A stretch of DNA of 12,659 bases from CAG-582 sp964636965. GTDB lineage: Bacteria > Bacillota_I > Bacilli_A > RF39 > UBA660. Positions within the stretch are counted from its first letter, which is position 1. Each line of letters opens with the position of its first letter. The translations under genes were made by a program, and so were the position numbers. Below are positions 1-5,562 of this stretch, piece after piece. The notes beneath the pieces were generated by a model. It was not told where the DNA came from. It did not search any database and saw nothing but the letters and a program-made list of their open reading frames with translations. Where the stretch lies: NCBI GenBank assembly GCA_964636965.1, contig CAZWST010000047.1, positions 1 through 12,659 of the forward strand, given 5' to 3'.

Positions 1-470
1 TTGTTGAAACAGCTGAAAAAGTTAAAGAAGAAAAGGGTTCAAATATGGAATACCACATTGGTACAATGATTGAAATTCCAAGAGCTGCTTTAACTGCTGA
101 TGAAATTGCTAAAGAAGCTGAATTCTTCTCATTTGGAACAAATGATTTAACTCAAATGACTTTTGGATTCTCAAGAGATGACGCTGGTAAATTCTTAAAT
201 TCTTATTATGAAACTAAGATTTATGAACAAGATCCATTTGCTAAGATTGATCAAGTTGGTGTTGGTTCTTTAGTTAAAATGGCTGTTGAAAAAGGAAAAT
301 CTACTAGACCAAATATTAAATTAGGTATTTGTGGAGAACATGGTGGAGATCCTTCAAGTGTTGAATTCTGTCATAATGTTGGACTAAATTATGTTTCATG
401 TTCACCATTTAGAGTTCCAATTGCTAGACTTGCTGCTGCACAAGCTGCAATAAAAGAAAAACAAGCATAA
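1..470 (+). CDS. ppdK: Pyruvate, phosphate dikinase, C-terminal fragment
   Basis: This is the 3' end of a gene that begins before the window. The frame is open from base 3 and the last 155 residues are present. The enzyme interconverts pyruvate + ATP + phosphate and PEP + AMP + pyrophosphate in the cytosol, often in the glycolytic direction in anaerobes. The fragment is the PEP/pyruvate-binding TIM barrel. It has the PEP-utilising-enzyme signature FGTNDLTQMTFG followed by SRDD, the CGEHGGDP segment carrying the catalytic cysteine (Cys831 in the Clostridium symbiosum enzyme), and the usual ending SPFRVPIARLAAAQA. The inserted FLNSYYE-type stretch after SRDDAG separates PPDK from PEP synthase and PTS enzyme I. 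The internal ATG at 45 is not a start, because PPDK-like sequence continues upstream of it. A strong terminator follows the stop codon. Confidence 0.95.
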   Translation, partial: VETAEKVKEEKGSNMEYHIGTMIEIPRAALTADEIAKEAEFFSFGTNDLTQMTFGFSRDDAGKFLNSYYETKIYEQDPFAKIDQVGVGSLVKMAVEKGKSTRPNIKLGICGEHGGDPSSVEFCHNVGLNYVSCSPFRVPIARLAAAQAAIKEKQA

Positions 471-488
471 TTGGTTATTATAGATCTT

Positions 489-519
489 GACTAGGATAGA
501 AATATCTTAGTCTTTTTTT
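489..519 (+). terminator. Intrinsic terminator of ppdK
   Basis: A 10-bp stem (489-498 paired with 503-512, one G-U pair) closes a GAAA tetraloop and is followed by seven T. It lies 18 nt after the ppdK stop codon. Confidence 0.92.
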
Positions 520-520
520 G

Positions 521-549
521 TTGCTTATGTTAAATTATTAATATATAAT
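521..549 (+). promoter_or_regulatory. Promoter for the ORF6N gene leader
   Basis: A perfect -10 box TATAAT lies at 544-549. A weak -35 TTGCTT lies at 521-526, with 17-bp spacing, directly after the ppdK terminator. Transcription would begin near 556 and give a leader of about 144 nt before the start codon at 700. Confidence 0.55.
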
Positions 550-555
550 GAAAGT

Positions 556-676
556 GTATTAAATAGTTTGCCTAGTATTTATATGACAATTTAATCGATA
601 GGGTTTATTTCTAGAGGCAAAATAGAAATCAACATGATGCGGAGATACTTATTTATAAGATGAGTGTCTCTTTTTT
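556..676 (+). promoter_or_regulatory. Structured 5' leader with attenuator-like terminator
   Basis: The leader contains a 7-bp exact stem (TTTGCCT at 567-573 with AGGCAAA at 615-621). This encloses an imperfect helix (588-596 with 602-610, two U-U mismatches). After about 20 nt there is a strong terminator hairpin. The arrangement of sensor-like fold, terminator and gene is that of a riboswitch or attenuator. I do not recognise it as any riboswitch class I know: no TPP, purine, T-box, preQ1, ykkC, fluoride or c-di-GMP consensus is visible. A protein operator or phage-type control element is equally possible. Confidence 0.45.
642..676 (+). terminator. Terminator hairpin inside the ORF6N leader
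   Basis: A 13-bp stem (642-654 with 658-670, four G-U pairs, no mismatch) closes the 3-nt loop ATA and is followed by six T (671-676). It ends 9 nt before the Shine-Dalgarno of the ORF6N gene and lies downstream of that gene's predicted promoter, so it would stop transcription before the gene unless readthrough occurs. Confidence 0.75.
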
Positions 677-699
677 ATTTGAAAAAAGGAGAAAATATA

Positions 700-1560
700 A
701 TGAATGAGATAGTAGAAAGAGAAAATATAGTAATTGAAGATATGATTTATGAAATTCGAGGTGTACAAGTAATGCTATCATCTGATGTGGCTAAGCTTTA
801 TCAAGTTGAGACAAGAAGAATAAACGAAGTTATCAAAAGAAATATAAAAAGATTCCCTGATACTTTTTGTTTTCAATTAACAAACGATGAAATGTCTTTA
901 AGGTCGCAATTTGCGATCTTAAACAAAAACAAGAACATGAGAGGTCAACATTTTAAATATTTACCTTATGTTTTAACAGAACAAGGTATAATGATGTTAT
1001 CAGGTCTTTTAAAAAGTGATATAGCAGTTAAAGTAAATATACAAATTATTGATGCATTTGTAAAAATGAGAAGATATTTTGCAAATAATATATCAAACAA
1101 TGAAATGTTGGTTAATCATGAAAATAGAATTTTGAGATTAGAAAAAACATTTGATAATTTCAAAGGGGAAAAAGAAATGAATAAAATCTTCTTTGAAGGA
1201 GAACTGTATGATGCATATTCACTAATTTTAGATATTTTTAATAAATCTAAAGAAGAAATTATAATAATAGATAATTATGCAGGTAAGGAACTTTTAGATA
1301 TCTTGAAAAAAATAGAAAAGCATATAATAATAGTATCTAAAAACATGGATAATACGTTAAAGAAAAAGTATGAATATCAGTACAATAATATAACTTTTAT
1401 CAATAACAATTCCTTTCATGATAGATTCATTATAATTGATAAGGATGTCTTGTTTTCGTGCGGAGCATCATTTAAAGATTTAGGCAAGAAGTGTTTTGCA
1501 ATTAATGAATTTGATGATAAAGAGTACTTAATTAGGTTACTAAAAATATTAAATTTATGA
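700..1560 (+). CDS. ORF6N-domain DNA-binding protein fused to a PLD-like domain
   Basis: The protein has 286 residues. Residues about 10-95 match the ORF6N/KilA-N-type DNA-binding domain of phage antirepressors and mobile-element regulators (VMLSSDVAKLY, RRINEVIKRN, RFPDTFCFQL, YVLTEQGIMMLSGLL). A charged linker at about 135-160 leads to a C-terminal domain with alternating beta strands. This carries one phospholipase-D-like motif, HxRx4D (His240, Arg242, Asp247), followed by GASFKDLGKK (255-264). The Arg stands where the classic HKD motif has Lys, and there is only one copy, so it would have to work as a dimer or be non-catalytic. The start at 700 follows AAAAGGAG at 685-691. The in-frame GTG at 664 lies inside the leader terminator and is rejected. 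The gene stands alone between housekeeping genes, which suggests an acquired gene. Its target and any enzymatic activity are unknown. Confidence 0.82.
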   Translation: MNEIVERENIVIEDMIYEIRGVQVMLSSDVAKLYQVETRRINEVIKRNIKRFPDTFCFQLTNDEMSLRSQFAILNKNKNMRGQHFKYLPYVLTEQGIMMLSGLLKSDIAVKVNIQIIDAFVKMRRYFANNISNNEMLVNHENRILRLEKTFDNFKGEKEMNKIFFEGELYDAYSLILDIFNKSKEEIIIIDNYAGKELLDILKKIEKHIIIVSKNMDNTLKKKYEYQYNNITFINNNSFHDRFIIIDKDVLFSCGASFKDLGKKCFAINEFDDKEYLIRLLKILNL

Positions 1561-1619
1561 TATAATTTAGATGTCCTAATTGTAAAATATCAATATAATA
1601 TATTTAGATGTAATTAAAA

Positions 1620-1650
1620 GATTAAGTTAGTTATTACTTAATCTTTTTTT
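1620..1650 (+). terminator. Intrinsic terminator after the ORF6N gene
   Basis: A stem of 8-9 bp (1620-1627 with 1636-1643, extendable by A-T pairs) has an 8-nt loop and is followed by seven T (1644-1650). Confidence 0.85.
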
Positions 1651-1660
1651 ATATAATAAT

Positions 1661-1699
1661 TTTAAGAAAATCTTAATAAATTGGTAATTAATTTTTAAA
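1661..1699 (+). promoter_or_regulatory. Tandem 11-bp direct repeats, candidate response-regulator box
   Basis: Four half-sites occur at exact 11-bp steps: TTAAG at 1662, TTAAT at 1673, GTAAT at 1684 and TTAAA at 1695. OmpR/PhoB-family regulators are known to bind head-to-tail half-sites at one helical turn; the PhoP and CiaR boxes have this geometry. The array ends where a -35 box would sit, in front of a perfect -10 that lacks a -35. I infer a binding site for the VanR-like regulator encoded downstream. The DNA is AT-rich, so chance cannot be excluded. The first two half-sites also form the palindrome TTAAGA-AAA-TCTTAA. Confidence 0.4.
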
Positions 1700-1720
1700 A
1701 ACTTGAATAATCTTTTTTCT

Positions 1721-1726
1721 TATAAT
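1721..1726 (+). promoter_or_regulatory. -10 box of the fem-like gene, no clear -35
   Basis: A perfect TATAAT is present, but the bases 17 nt upstream (AAAACT) do not resemble a -35, which suggests an activator-dependent promoter. Initiation 7 nt downstream falls on 1733, the first base of the Shine-Dalgarno AGGTGAT. Confidence 0.5.
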
Positions 1727-1746
1727 GTTTTTAGGTGATGAAAAAA

Positions 1747-2772
1747 ATGAAATCATATGAAGAATTTATGGAAAAAAGTATTTATGGAGATTTTCAACAA
1801 TCCAAAGAGTGGGCAAATGTAAAAGAATTATGGGAACAGGTTGTGCTAACCTATAAAGATGAATCAGATGAAGTATCTGCCTGTATGAGTATACTAATTA
1901 GAAAGATACCACTTTTTGGCTATTTTATGTATGTTCCAAGAGGACCGATTGGTGATATTGAAAATGAAAAGACAATGAGATATTTTAAAACAAAAATAGA
2001 TGAATTACAAAATAAGTATCATGCTTTTGCTATTATTATTGAGCCAAATATTGAAGATAATAATGAAAGATTTAAAGAAATAGTAACCTCTCTTGGATTT
2101 TCTATTAATAATCGTGCAATGAATTTTAGTGAAGCAATACAAGCCCGACATAATTTCCGTATTAATCTAAAAGATAAATCTAGTGATGAAGTATTTAATC
2201 AATTTTCAAAAAAGACTAGGTATAATATTAGATTATCTATAAAAAAAGGAATAATTATAAAGCAGTTTGGTGAAGAAGGTATTGATGATTTTTATAAATT
2301 AATGGAAATAACTGGAAAAAGAGATTGTTTCGGTATAAGAAAAAAAGAATATTTCGAAAAAATTATGTCTTCTTTTAAAGATAAATCTAAAATATATATT
2401 GCTTATTATAATGATATTCCATTAGCTGGGGCTTTAATGATTACTTATGGTAAAACAATGACTTATCTTTATGGTGCAAGTTCTAATGAATATAGAAATT
2501 ATATGCCAACATATCTTTTGCAATGGACGATGATACAAAATGCCATTAATGTGGGATGTTTTGTTTATGATTTTAGAGGAGTGTCAATGGAAGAAGGAGA
2601 CACTGGTGGTTTATATCGTTTTAAGAAAGGTTTTGGTGGATCTTTTGTTGAATTAATTGGGGAAGTTTATATTCCTTTTAAACCAATAAAGTATAAATTA
2701 TTTAAAAGTGCTCGAAAAATACTTTGTAAAATAAGACATATGAAGATAATTCTTAAGAATTTCTTACATTGA
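1747..2772 (+). CDS. FemAB/FemX-family peptidoglycan aminoacyltransferase-like protein
   Basis: The protein has 341 residues, within the usual size of FemX/MurM-type proteins. These use aminoacyl-tRNA to add residues to the stem-peptide lysine of lipid II at the inner face of the membrane. Landmarks are the N-terminal GDFQQSKEWANVK, YVPRGPIGD (62-70), RYNIRLSIKKG (158-168, a typical basic helix), PLAGALMITYG (225-235), YGASSNEYRN (242-251), and the C-terminal family signature VYDFRGV with LYRFKKGFGG (273-298). No signal peptide is seen. The start is set at ATG 1747 because the Shine-Dalgarno AGGTGAT (1733-1739) would overlap starts at GTG 1735 or ATG 1738. The VanRS-like pair lies 55 nt downstream on the same strand and may control this gene. 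The exact amino acid added cannot be read from the sequence, and some family members act on other acceptors. Confidence 0.86.
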   Translation: MKSYEEFMEKSIYGDFQQSKEWANVKELWEQVVLTYKDESDEVSACMSILIRKIPLFGYFMYVPRGPIGDIENEKTMRYFKTKIDELQNKYHAFAIIIEPNIEDNNERFKEIVTSLGFSINNRAMNFSEAIQARHNFRINLKDKSSDEVFNQFSKKTRYNIRLSIKKGIIIKQFGEEGIDDFYKLMEITGKRDCFGIRKKEYFEKIMSSFKDKSKIYIAYYNDIPLAGALMITYGKTMTYLYGASSNEYRNYMPTYLLQWTMIQNAINVGCFVYDFRGVSMEEGDTGGLYRFKKGFGGSFVELIGEVYIPFKPIKYKLFKSARKILCKIRHMKIILKNFLH

Positions 2773-2801
2773 CTCAAACCTATTAAAAAAGAATAAAAAA
2801 G

Positions 2802-2810
2802 TGCTATAAT
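2802..2810 (+). promoter_or_regulatory. Extended -10 promoter of the VanRS-like pair
   Basis: TGC-TATAAT is an extended -10 box with a perfect hexamer (2805-2810). No good -35 lies 17 bp upstream. The predicted start point, 2817, coincides with the Shine-Dalgarno AGGTG. TTAAG at 2753 and TTACA at 2764 are also 11 bp apart, a weak echo of the repeats before the fem-like gene. Confidence 0.6.
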
Positions 2811-2827
2811 AAATTTAGGTGTTTTGT

Positions 2828-3508
2828 ATGAATGTACTAGTCTTAGATGATGAAATTGAAATTGCTGATTTATTGGAATTAATTCTTAAAAATGAAGGAT
2901 TTAATGTCAAAAAGTGCTATAATTCTAAAGATGCAATACATATAATTGAAACTGTAGAACTTGATTTAGCTATCTTGGATGTGATGGTTGATGGCTTAGA
3001 TGGTTTTGATTTAGTAAAACTTATACGAGGGAAAAATTTAAAATTTCCAGTTATCTTTCTTACTGCAAAAATAGCTGATGAAGATAAGGTGCGAGGCCTT
3101 ATGTTAGGAGCTGATGATTATATAACCAAACCATTTAATCATCTTGAATTTATAGCTCGTGTAAAAGCGGCGATAAGAAGGTCTAAAGATTATAATGAGG
3201 AAAGTAATTCTATTTATGCTAGTGGATTATCCATCTCTTTATATTCTCATAAATGTACAGTGTATGATAAAGAAATATTTTTAACACCACTTGAGTTTGA
3301 TATACTTTACTATCTTATGAGTCATAAGGGGAAAGTTGTAAGTAGTGAAGAATTATTTGAAAAAGTATGGAAAGAAAAGTATTTTGACAGTAATAACACA
3401 ATAATGGTTCATATCAGAAGAATAAGAGAAAAATTAGGTGATTCTCCAAAGAACCCTAAATTTATTAAAACTGTATGGGGAGTAGGATATAAAATTGAAG
3501 ACGAATGA
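2828..3508 (+). CDS. VanR-like OmpR-family response regulator
   Basis: The protein has 226 residues. The receiver domain (about 1-118) has the acidic pair Asp8/Asp9, phospho-acceptor Asp51 (LAILDVM), Thr79 and Lys101 (YITKPF). A winged-helix DNA-binding domain (about 128-226) ends VHIRRIREKLG...IKTVWGVGYKIE. That ending, and EIADLLEL and YITKPF...LEFIARVKA earlier, resemble enterococcal VanR closely. The start at ATG 2828 follows AGGTG (2817-2821); upstream in-frame GTG 2819 overlaps the Shine-Dalgarno. The cognate kinase begins inside the last codons, so the two are translationally coupled. No vanHAX resistance genes are in the window, so the VanR label describes sequence type and not proven glycopeptide resistance. 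It more likely senses envelope stress. Confidence 0.93.
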   Translation: MNVLVLDDEIEIADLLELILKNEGFNVKKCYNSKDAIHIIETVELDLAILDVMVDGLDGFDLVKLIRGKNLKFPVIFLTAKIADEDKVRGLMLGADDYITKPFNHLEFIARVKAAIRRSKDYNEESNSIYASGLSISLYSHKCTVYDKEIFLTPLEFDILYYLMSHKGKVVSSEELFEKVWKEKYFDSNNTIMVHIRRIREKLGDSPKNPKFIKTVWGVGYKIEDE

Positions 3509-4586
3509 AATAAGAAGATTTAAAAATGAAAGAGCAGCAATATCTTGTGTAAAAATACTTGGTTTATCATTTTTCATAATGATTATGACGTTACTTTTAA
3601 TAGATGTTATATTTAATGAAACTTTTGCCAATATTTTAAATGATTTTGATTCTATACTTTGGTATAAAATTATGAGATATAAATGGCAGATTTTACTTAT
3701 TTATTATGTAATAGTTGTTCTTATTTCATCATTTATTGTTATTAAAAGAGATAATAGTTATATGGATAAATTGTTTTCTTCATTTGAATCTATTATTGAT
3801 AATCCTGATGAGAAAATTATTTTATCTGATGATTTAGAATTACTTGAAACAGAGTTAAATAGAATAAGAATACACTTACTTGAAAGTAGTAGAAAAGCTA
3901 AAGAGGAAGAACGTAAGAAAAATGATTTAATACTTTATATGGCTCATGATTTAAAAACACCACTTACATCTGTAATTGGTTATTTAAATATTTTAAATGA
4001 AGAGAAAAATGTTAGTAAAGAGATTAGAAATAAATATATTAATATTGCTCTTAATAAAGCTATGAGAGTAGAAGATTTAACTAATCAATTTTTTGAAATA
4101 ACTAGGTATAATTTACATGAAATGCAATTAAATAAAAATAATATTGATTTAATTATACTTTTAAATCAATTAATTGAAGAATGTTATCCATTATTAAAAG
4201 AGAAAGGTTTAAATATTGTTTTGAATTCTCCTAAAAATTTGGTTTTCTATGGTGATGGAGATTTACTAGCCCGAGCATTTAGTAATCTAATTAAAAATGC
4301 AGTTCATTATTCTCTATCTAATACTGTTATAACAATAACTGTGAAAGAAAAGGGAGATGTTATTTATTTAGAATTCAAAAATGAAGGAGAAAAAATACCA
4401 GCTTATAAATTAGATAAGATATTTGAAAAATTTTATCGTGGAGATAGTGCAAGAAATTCATCTTCTGGAGGTTCTGGATTAGGTCTTCCAATAACAAAAG
4501 AAATTGTGGAACTTCACAATGGTACCATAGAAGTAGAAAATGAGTCTAAGTATATAATATTTAAAATATTTTTAAAGAAATCTTGA
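3495..4586 (+). CDS. VanS-like sensor histidine kinase (TTG start)
   Basis: This 363-residue membrane sensor kinase partners the VanR-like regulator. Two membrane segments (about 19-40 and 66-84) flank a short extracytoplasmic loop of about 25 residues. A linker/HAMP-like region follows, then the dimerisation helix with phospho-acceptor His151 (YMAHDLKTPLTSVIGYL), N box (Asn264, Asn268 in NLIKNA), G1 region FKNEGEKIP, F box (FEKFYRGD) and G2 loop GGSGLGL (325-331). G1 has Asn where most kinases have the Asp of DxG, and as I recall it enterococcal VanS shares this. The start is TTG at 3495, overlapping the regulator gene by 14 nt, with AGTAGGA (3481-3487) 7 nt upstream. The next in-frame Met codons fall inside the first membrane helix. 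The ligand is unknown; the short loop suggests sensing at or within the membrane. Confidence 0.92.
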   Translation: MKTNEIRRFKNERAAISCVKILGLSFFIMIMTLLLIDVIFNETFANILNDFDSILWYKIMRYKWQILLIYYVIVVLISSFIVIKRDNSYMDKLFSSFESIIDNPDEKIILSDDLELLETELNRIRIHLLESSRKAKEEERKKNDLILYMAHDLKTPLTSVIGYLNILNEEKNVSKEIRNKYINIALNKAMRVEDLTNQFFEITRYNLHEMQLNKNNIDLIILLNQLIEECYPLLKEKGLNIVLNSPKNLVFYGDGDLLARAFSNLIKNAVHYSLSNTVITITVKEKGDVIYLEFKNEGEKIPAYKLDKIFEKFYRGDSARNSSSGGSGLGLPITKEIVELHNGTIEVENESKYIIFKIFLKKS

Positions 4587-4602
4587 TTACTAATATAATA
4601 AA

Positions 4603-4632
4603 AAATTAAGTTTTATTTAACTTAATTTTTTT
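4603..4632 (+). terminator. Intrinsic terminator after the VanS-like gene
   Basis: A 10-bp AT-rich stem (4603-4612 with 4619-4628) has a 6-nt loop and runs into a T tract reaching 4632, 17 nt after the stop codon. Confidence 0.82.
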
Positions 4633-4648
4633 ATGAAGTCTTTTATTT

Positions 4649-4677
4649 TTGCATAAAATATATATGTGTGTTAGAAT
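4649..4677 (+). promoter_or_regulatory. Promoter of the kinase-fold gene
   Basis: TTGCAT (4649-4654), a 17-bp spacer and TAGAAT (4672-4677) with an extended TGT in front. Transcription would start near 4684, about 20 nt before the gene. Confidence 0.65.
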
Positions 4678-4703
4678 AGGACGCGAAAAAGAAGAGATGT
4701 ATT

Positions 4704-5414
4704 ATGGAAAAAATGGTTTGGACTCCGGAAATTAAAGAATTTCTTAAAAATAATGTTCATGGTGTTATAAATGGTTATTTTATAAAAAGAAGAAAAGGTT
4801 CGTCTTCTCTTCAAACATTGGAAAGAATTAATGAAAATAAAGATAAATTAACAATTGATGATTATGCTATACTTGATCATATTTACCAAGATGAACAGGG
4901 TGATATAAAAGCTTTTTGTGGAAAATATCATGAAGATTATGGTGATTTTAAGGACATGTATCATGATTCTACAATTGATAAAGGAAAAATAATAGGTGAG
5001 TTAATTAAAGTTATTTTAGAACTAGAAAGTATTGGAATTCAATTTATTGATATACATTCTAGAAATATTTTAGTTAACAGTAATAGTCATATTAAATTGT
5101 GTGATTTAGATGAAGCCTTATTATCTGATTACGTTGAGTATAAGATAAATACTATATTAGATTTAATAATTGAATGTTTTTTGTTTTATGATATTACGGA
5201 TGAGGCTTGGAACTATTTAGAACCAAGACATGTTTTAAAATCGCTTGAATCTAAAAGTGTTTTATCTTCATCTTTTGTAAGTGCGTTAAATGGAGTAGAG
5301 AGTCCTAGTTCATTTTATTCTAAAGTAGATTCTTATATAGATGAATTAAAAAATCAAGAAAAAATACTTATAATAAGAAGAGAAATAAAGAGAACTAATC
5401 CTGAGTATTTTTAA
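4704..5414 (+). CDS. Small protein-kinase-fold protein, function unknown
   Basis: The protein has 236 residues. The middle keeps the core of a protein-kinase-like fold. Asp116 and Asn121 in FIDIHSRNILV match the HRD-xxxx-N catalytic loop. Asp134 in KLCDLDEA stands where the metal-binding DFG Asp belongs. The spacings of 5 and 13 residues equal those of Asp166, Asn171 and Asp184 in PKA. No GxGxxG loop is visible in the N-lobe, and the beta3 lysine is uncertain (Lys28, Lys31 and Lys69 are candidates). At 236 residues the protein is shorter than a typical full kinase domain, so the N-lobe is probably reduced. It could be an active atypical kinase, a phosphotransferase of the aminoglycoside or choline type, or a pseudokinase. 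ATG 4704 follows a weak purine-rich ribosome site (GAAGAGA, 4691-4697); ATG 4713 is a possible alternative. The gene has its own promoter and terminator, so neighbours do not indicate a substrate. Confidence 0.7.
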   Translation: MEKMVWTPEIKEFLKNNVHGVINGYFIKRRKGSSSLQTLERINENKDKLTIDDYAILDHIYQDEQGDIKAFCGKYHEDYGDFKDMYHDSTIDKGKIIGELIKVILELESIGIQFIDIHSRNILVNSNSHIKLCDLDEALLSDYVEYKINTILDLIIECFLFYDITDEAWNYLEPRHVLKSLESKSVLSSSFVSALNGVESPSSFYSKVDSYIDELKNQEKILIIRREIKRTNPEYF

Positions 5415-5438
5415 GATGATTTTTTATCATCTTTTTTT
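5413..5438 (+). terminator. Intrinsic terminator overlapping the kinase-fold stop codon
   Basis: A perfect 8-bp stem AAGATGAT (5413-5420) with ATCATCTT (5426-5433) has a T5 loop and continues into Ts to 5438. The last two bases of the TAA stop codon are part of the stem. Confidence 0.88.
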
Positions 5439-5536
5439 ATTCGACATATTTTTTAATATTTATAAGTTATTATATTAACTAATTTATTTTTATAAAAACA
5501 AATGTACGTTTTTATATTTAATAATTATAATAAATA

Positions 5537-5558
5537 TGATAAAATTAGATAAGGTGAT
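5537..5558 (+). promoter_or_regulatory. Candidate extended -10 and Shine-Dalgarno of recD2
   Basis: TGA-TAAAAT (5537-5545) is an extended -10 with one mismatch in the hexamer. Its predicted start point, 5552, is the first base of AGGTGAT (5552-5558). A perfect TATAAT also occurs at 5526-5531, and either could be used. The Shine-Dalgarno fixes the start at ATG 5563; the in-frame ATG 5536 lies in the -10 region and has no ribosome site. Confidence 0.5.
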
Positions 5559-5562
5559 ACTA

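Noticed and set aside
556..640. Known riboswitch in the ORF6N leader
   Set aside because: Consensus elements of the common classes (T-box, TPP, purine, preQ1, ykkC, fluoride, c-di-GMP, cobalamin) could not be found by eye, so it is reported as an unclassified leader.
2769..2774. TTGACT as a -35 box for the VanR-like gene
   Set aside because: It is 30 bp from the TATAAT at 2805, far beyond a usable spacer. The extended -10 explains promoter function better.
3434..3631. Minus-strand open frame of 65 codons across the regulator-kinase junction
   Set aside because: It lies antisense to two well-supported genes, has no ribosome site and its product resembles no known protein. It is a by-product of AT-rich coding sequence.
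2828..4586. Glycopeptide resistance cluster
   Set aside because: Only VanR- and VanS-like proteins are present. No vanH, vanA-type ligase or vanX is in the window, so resistance is not supported.
4606..4621. TTAAG and TTAAC 11 bp apart before the kinase-fold gene as a regulator box
   Set aside because: Both fall in the stem of the kinase-gene terminator, which explains them. This also shows that pairs of such half-sites arise easily here.
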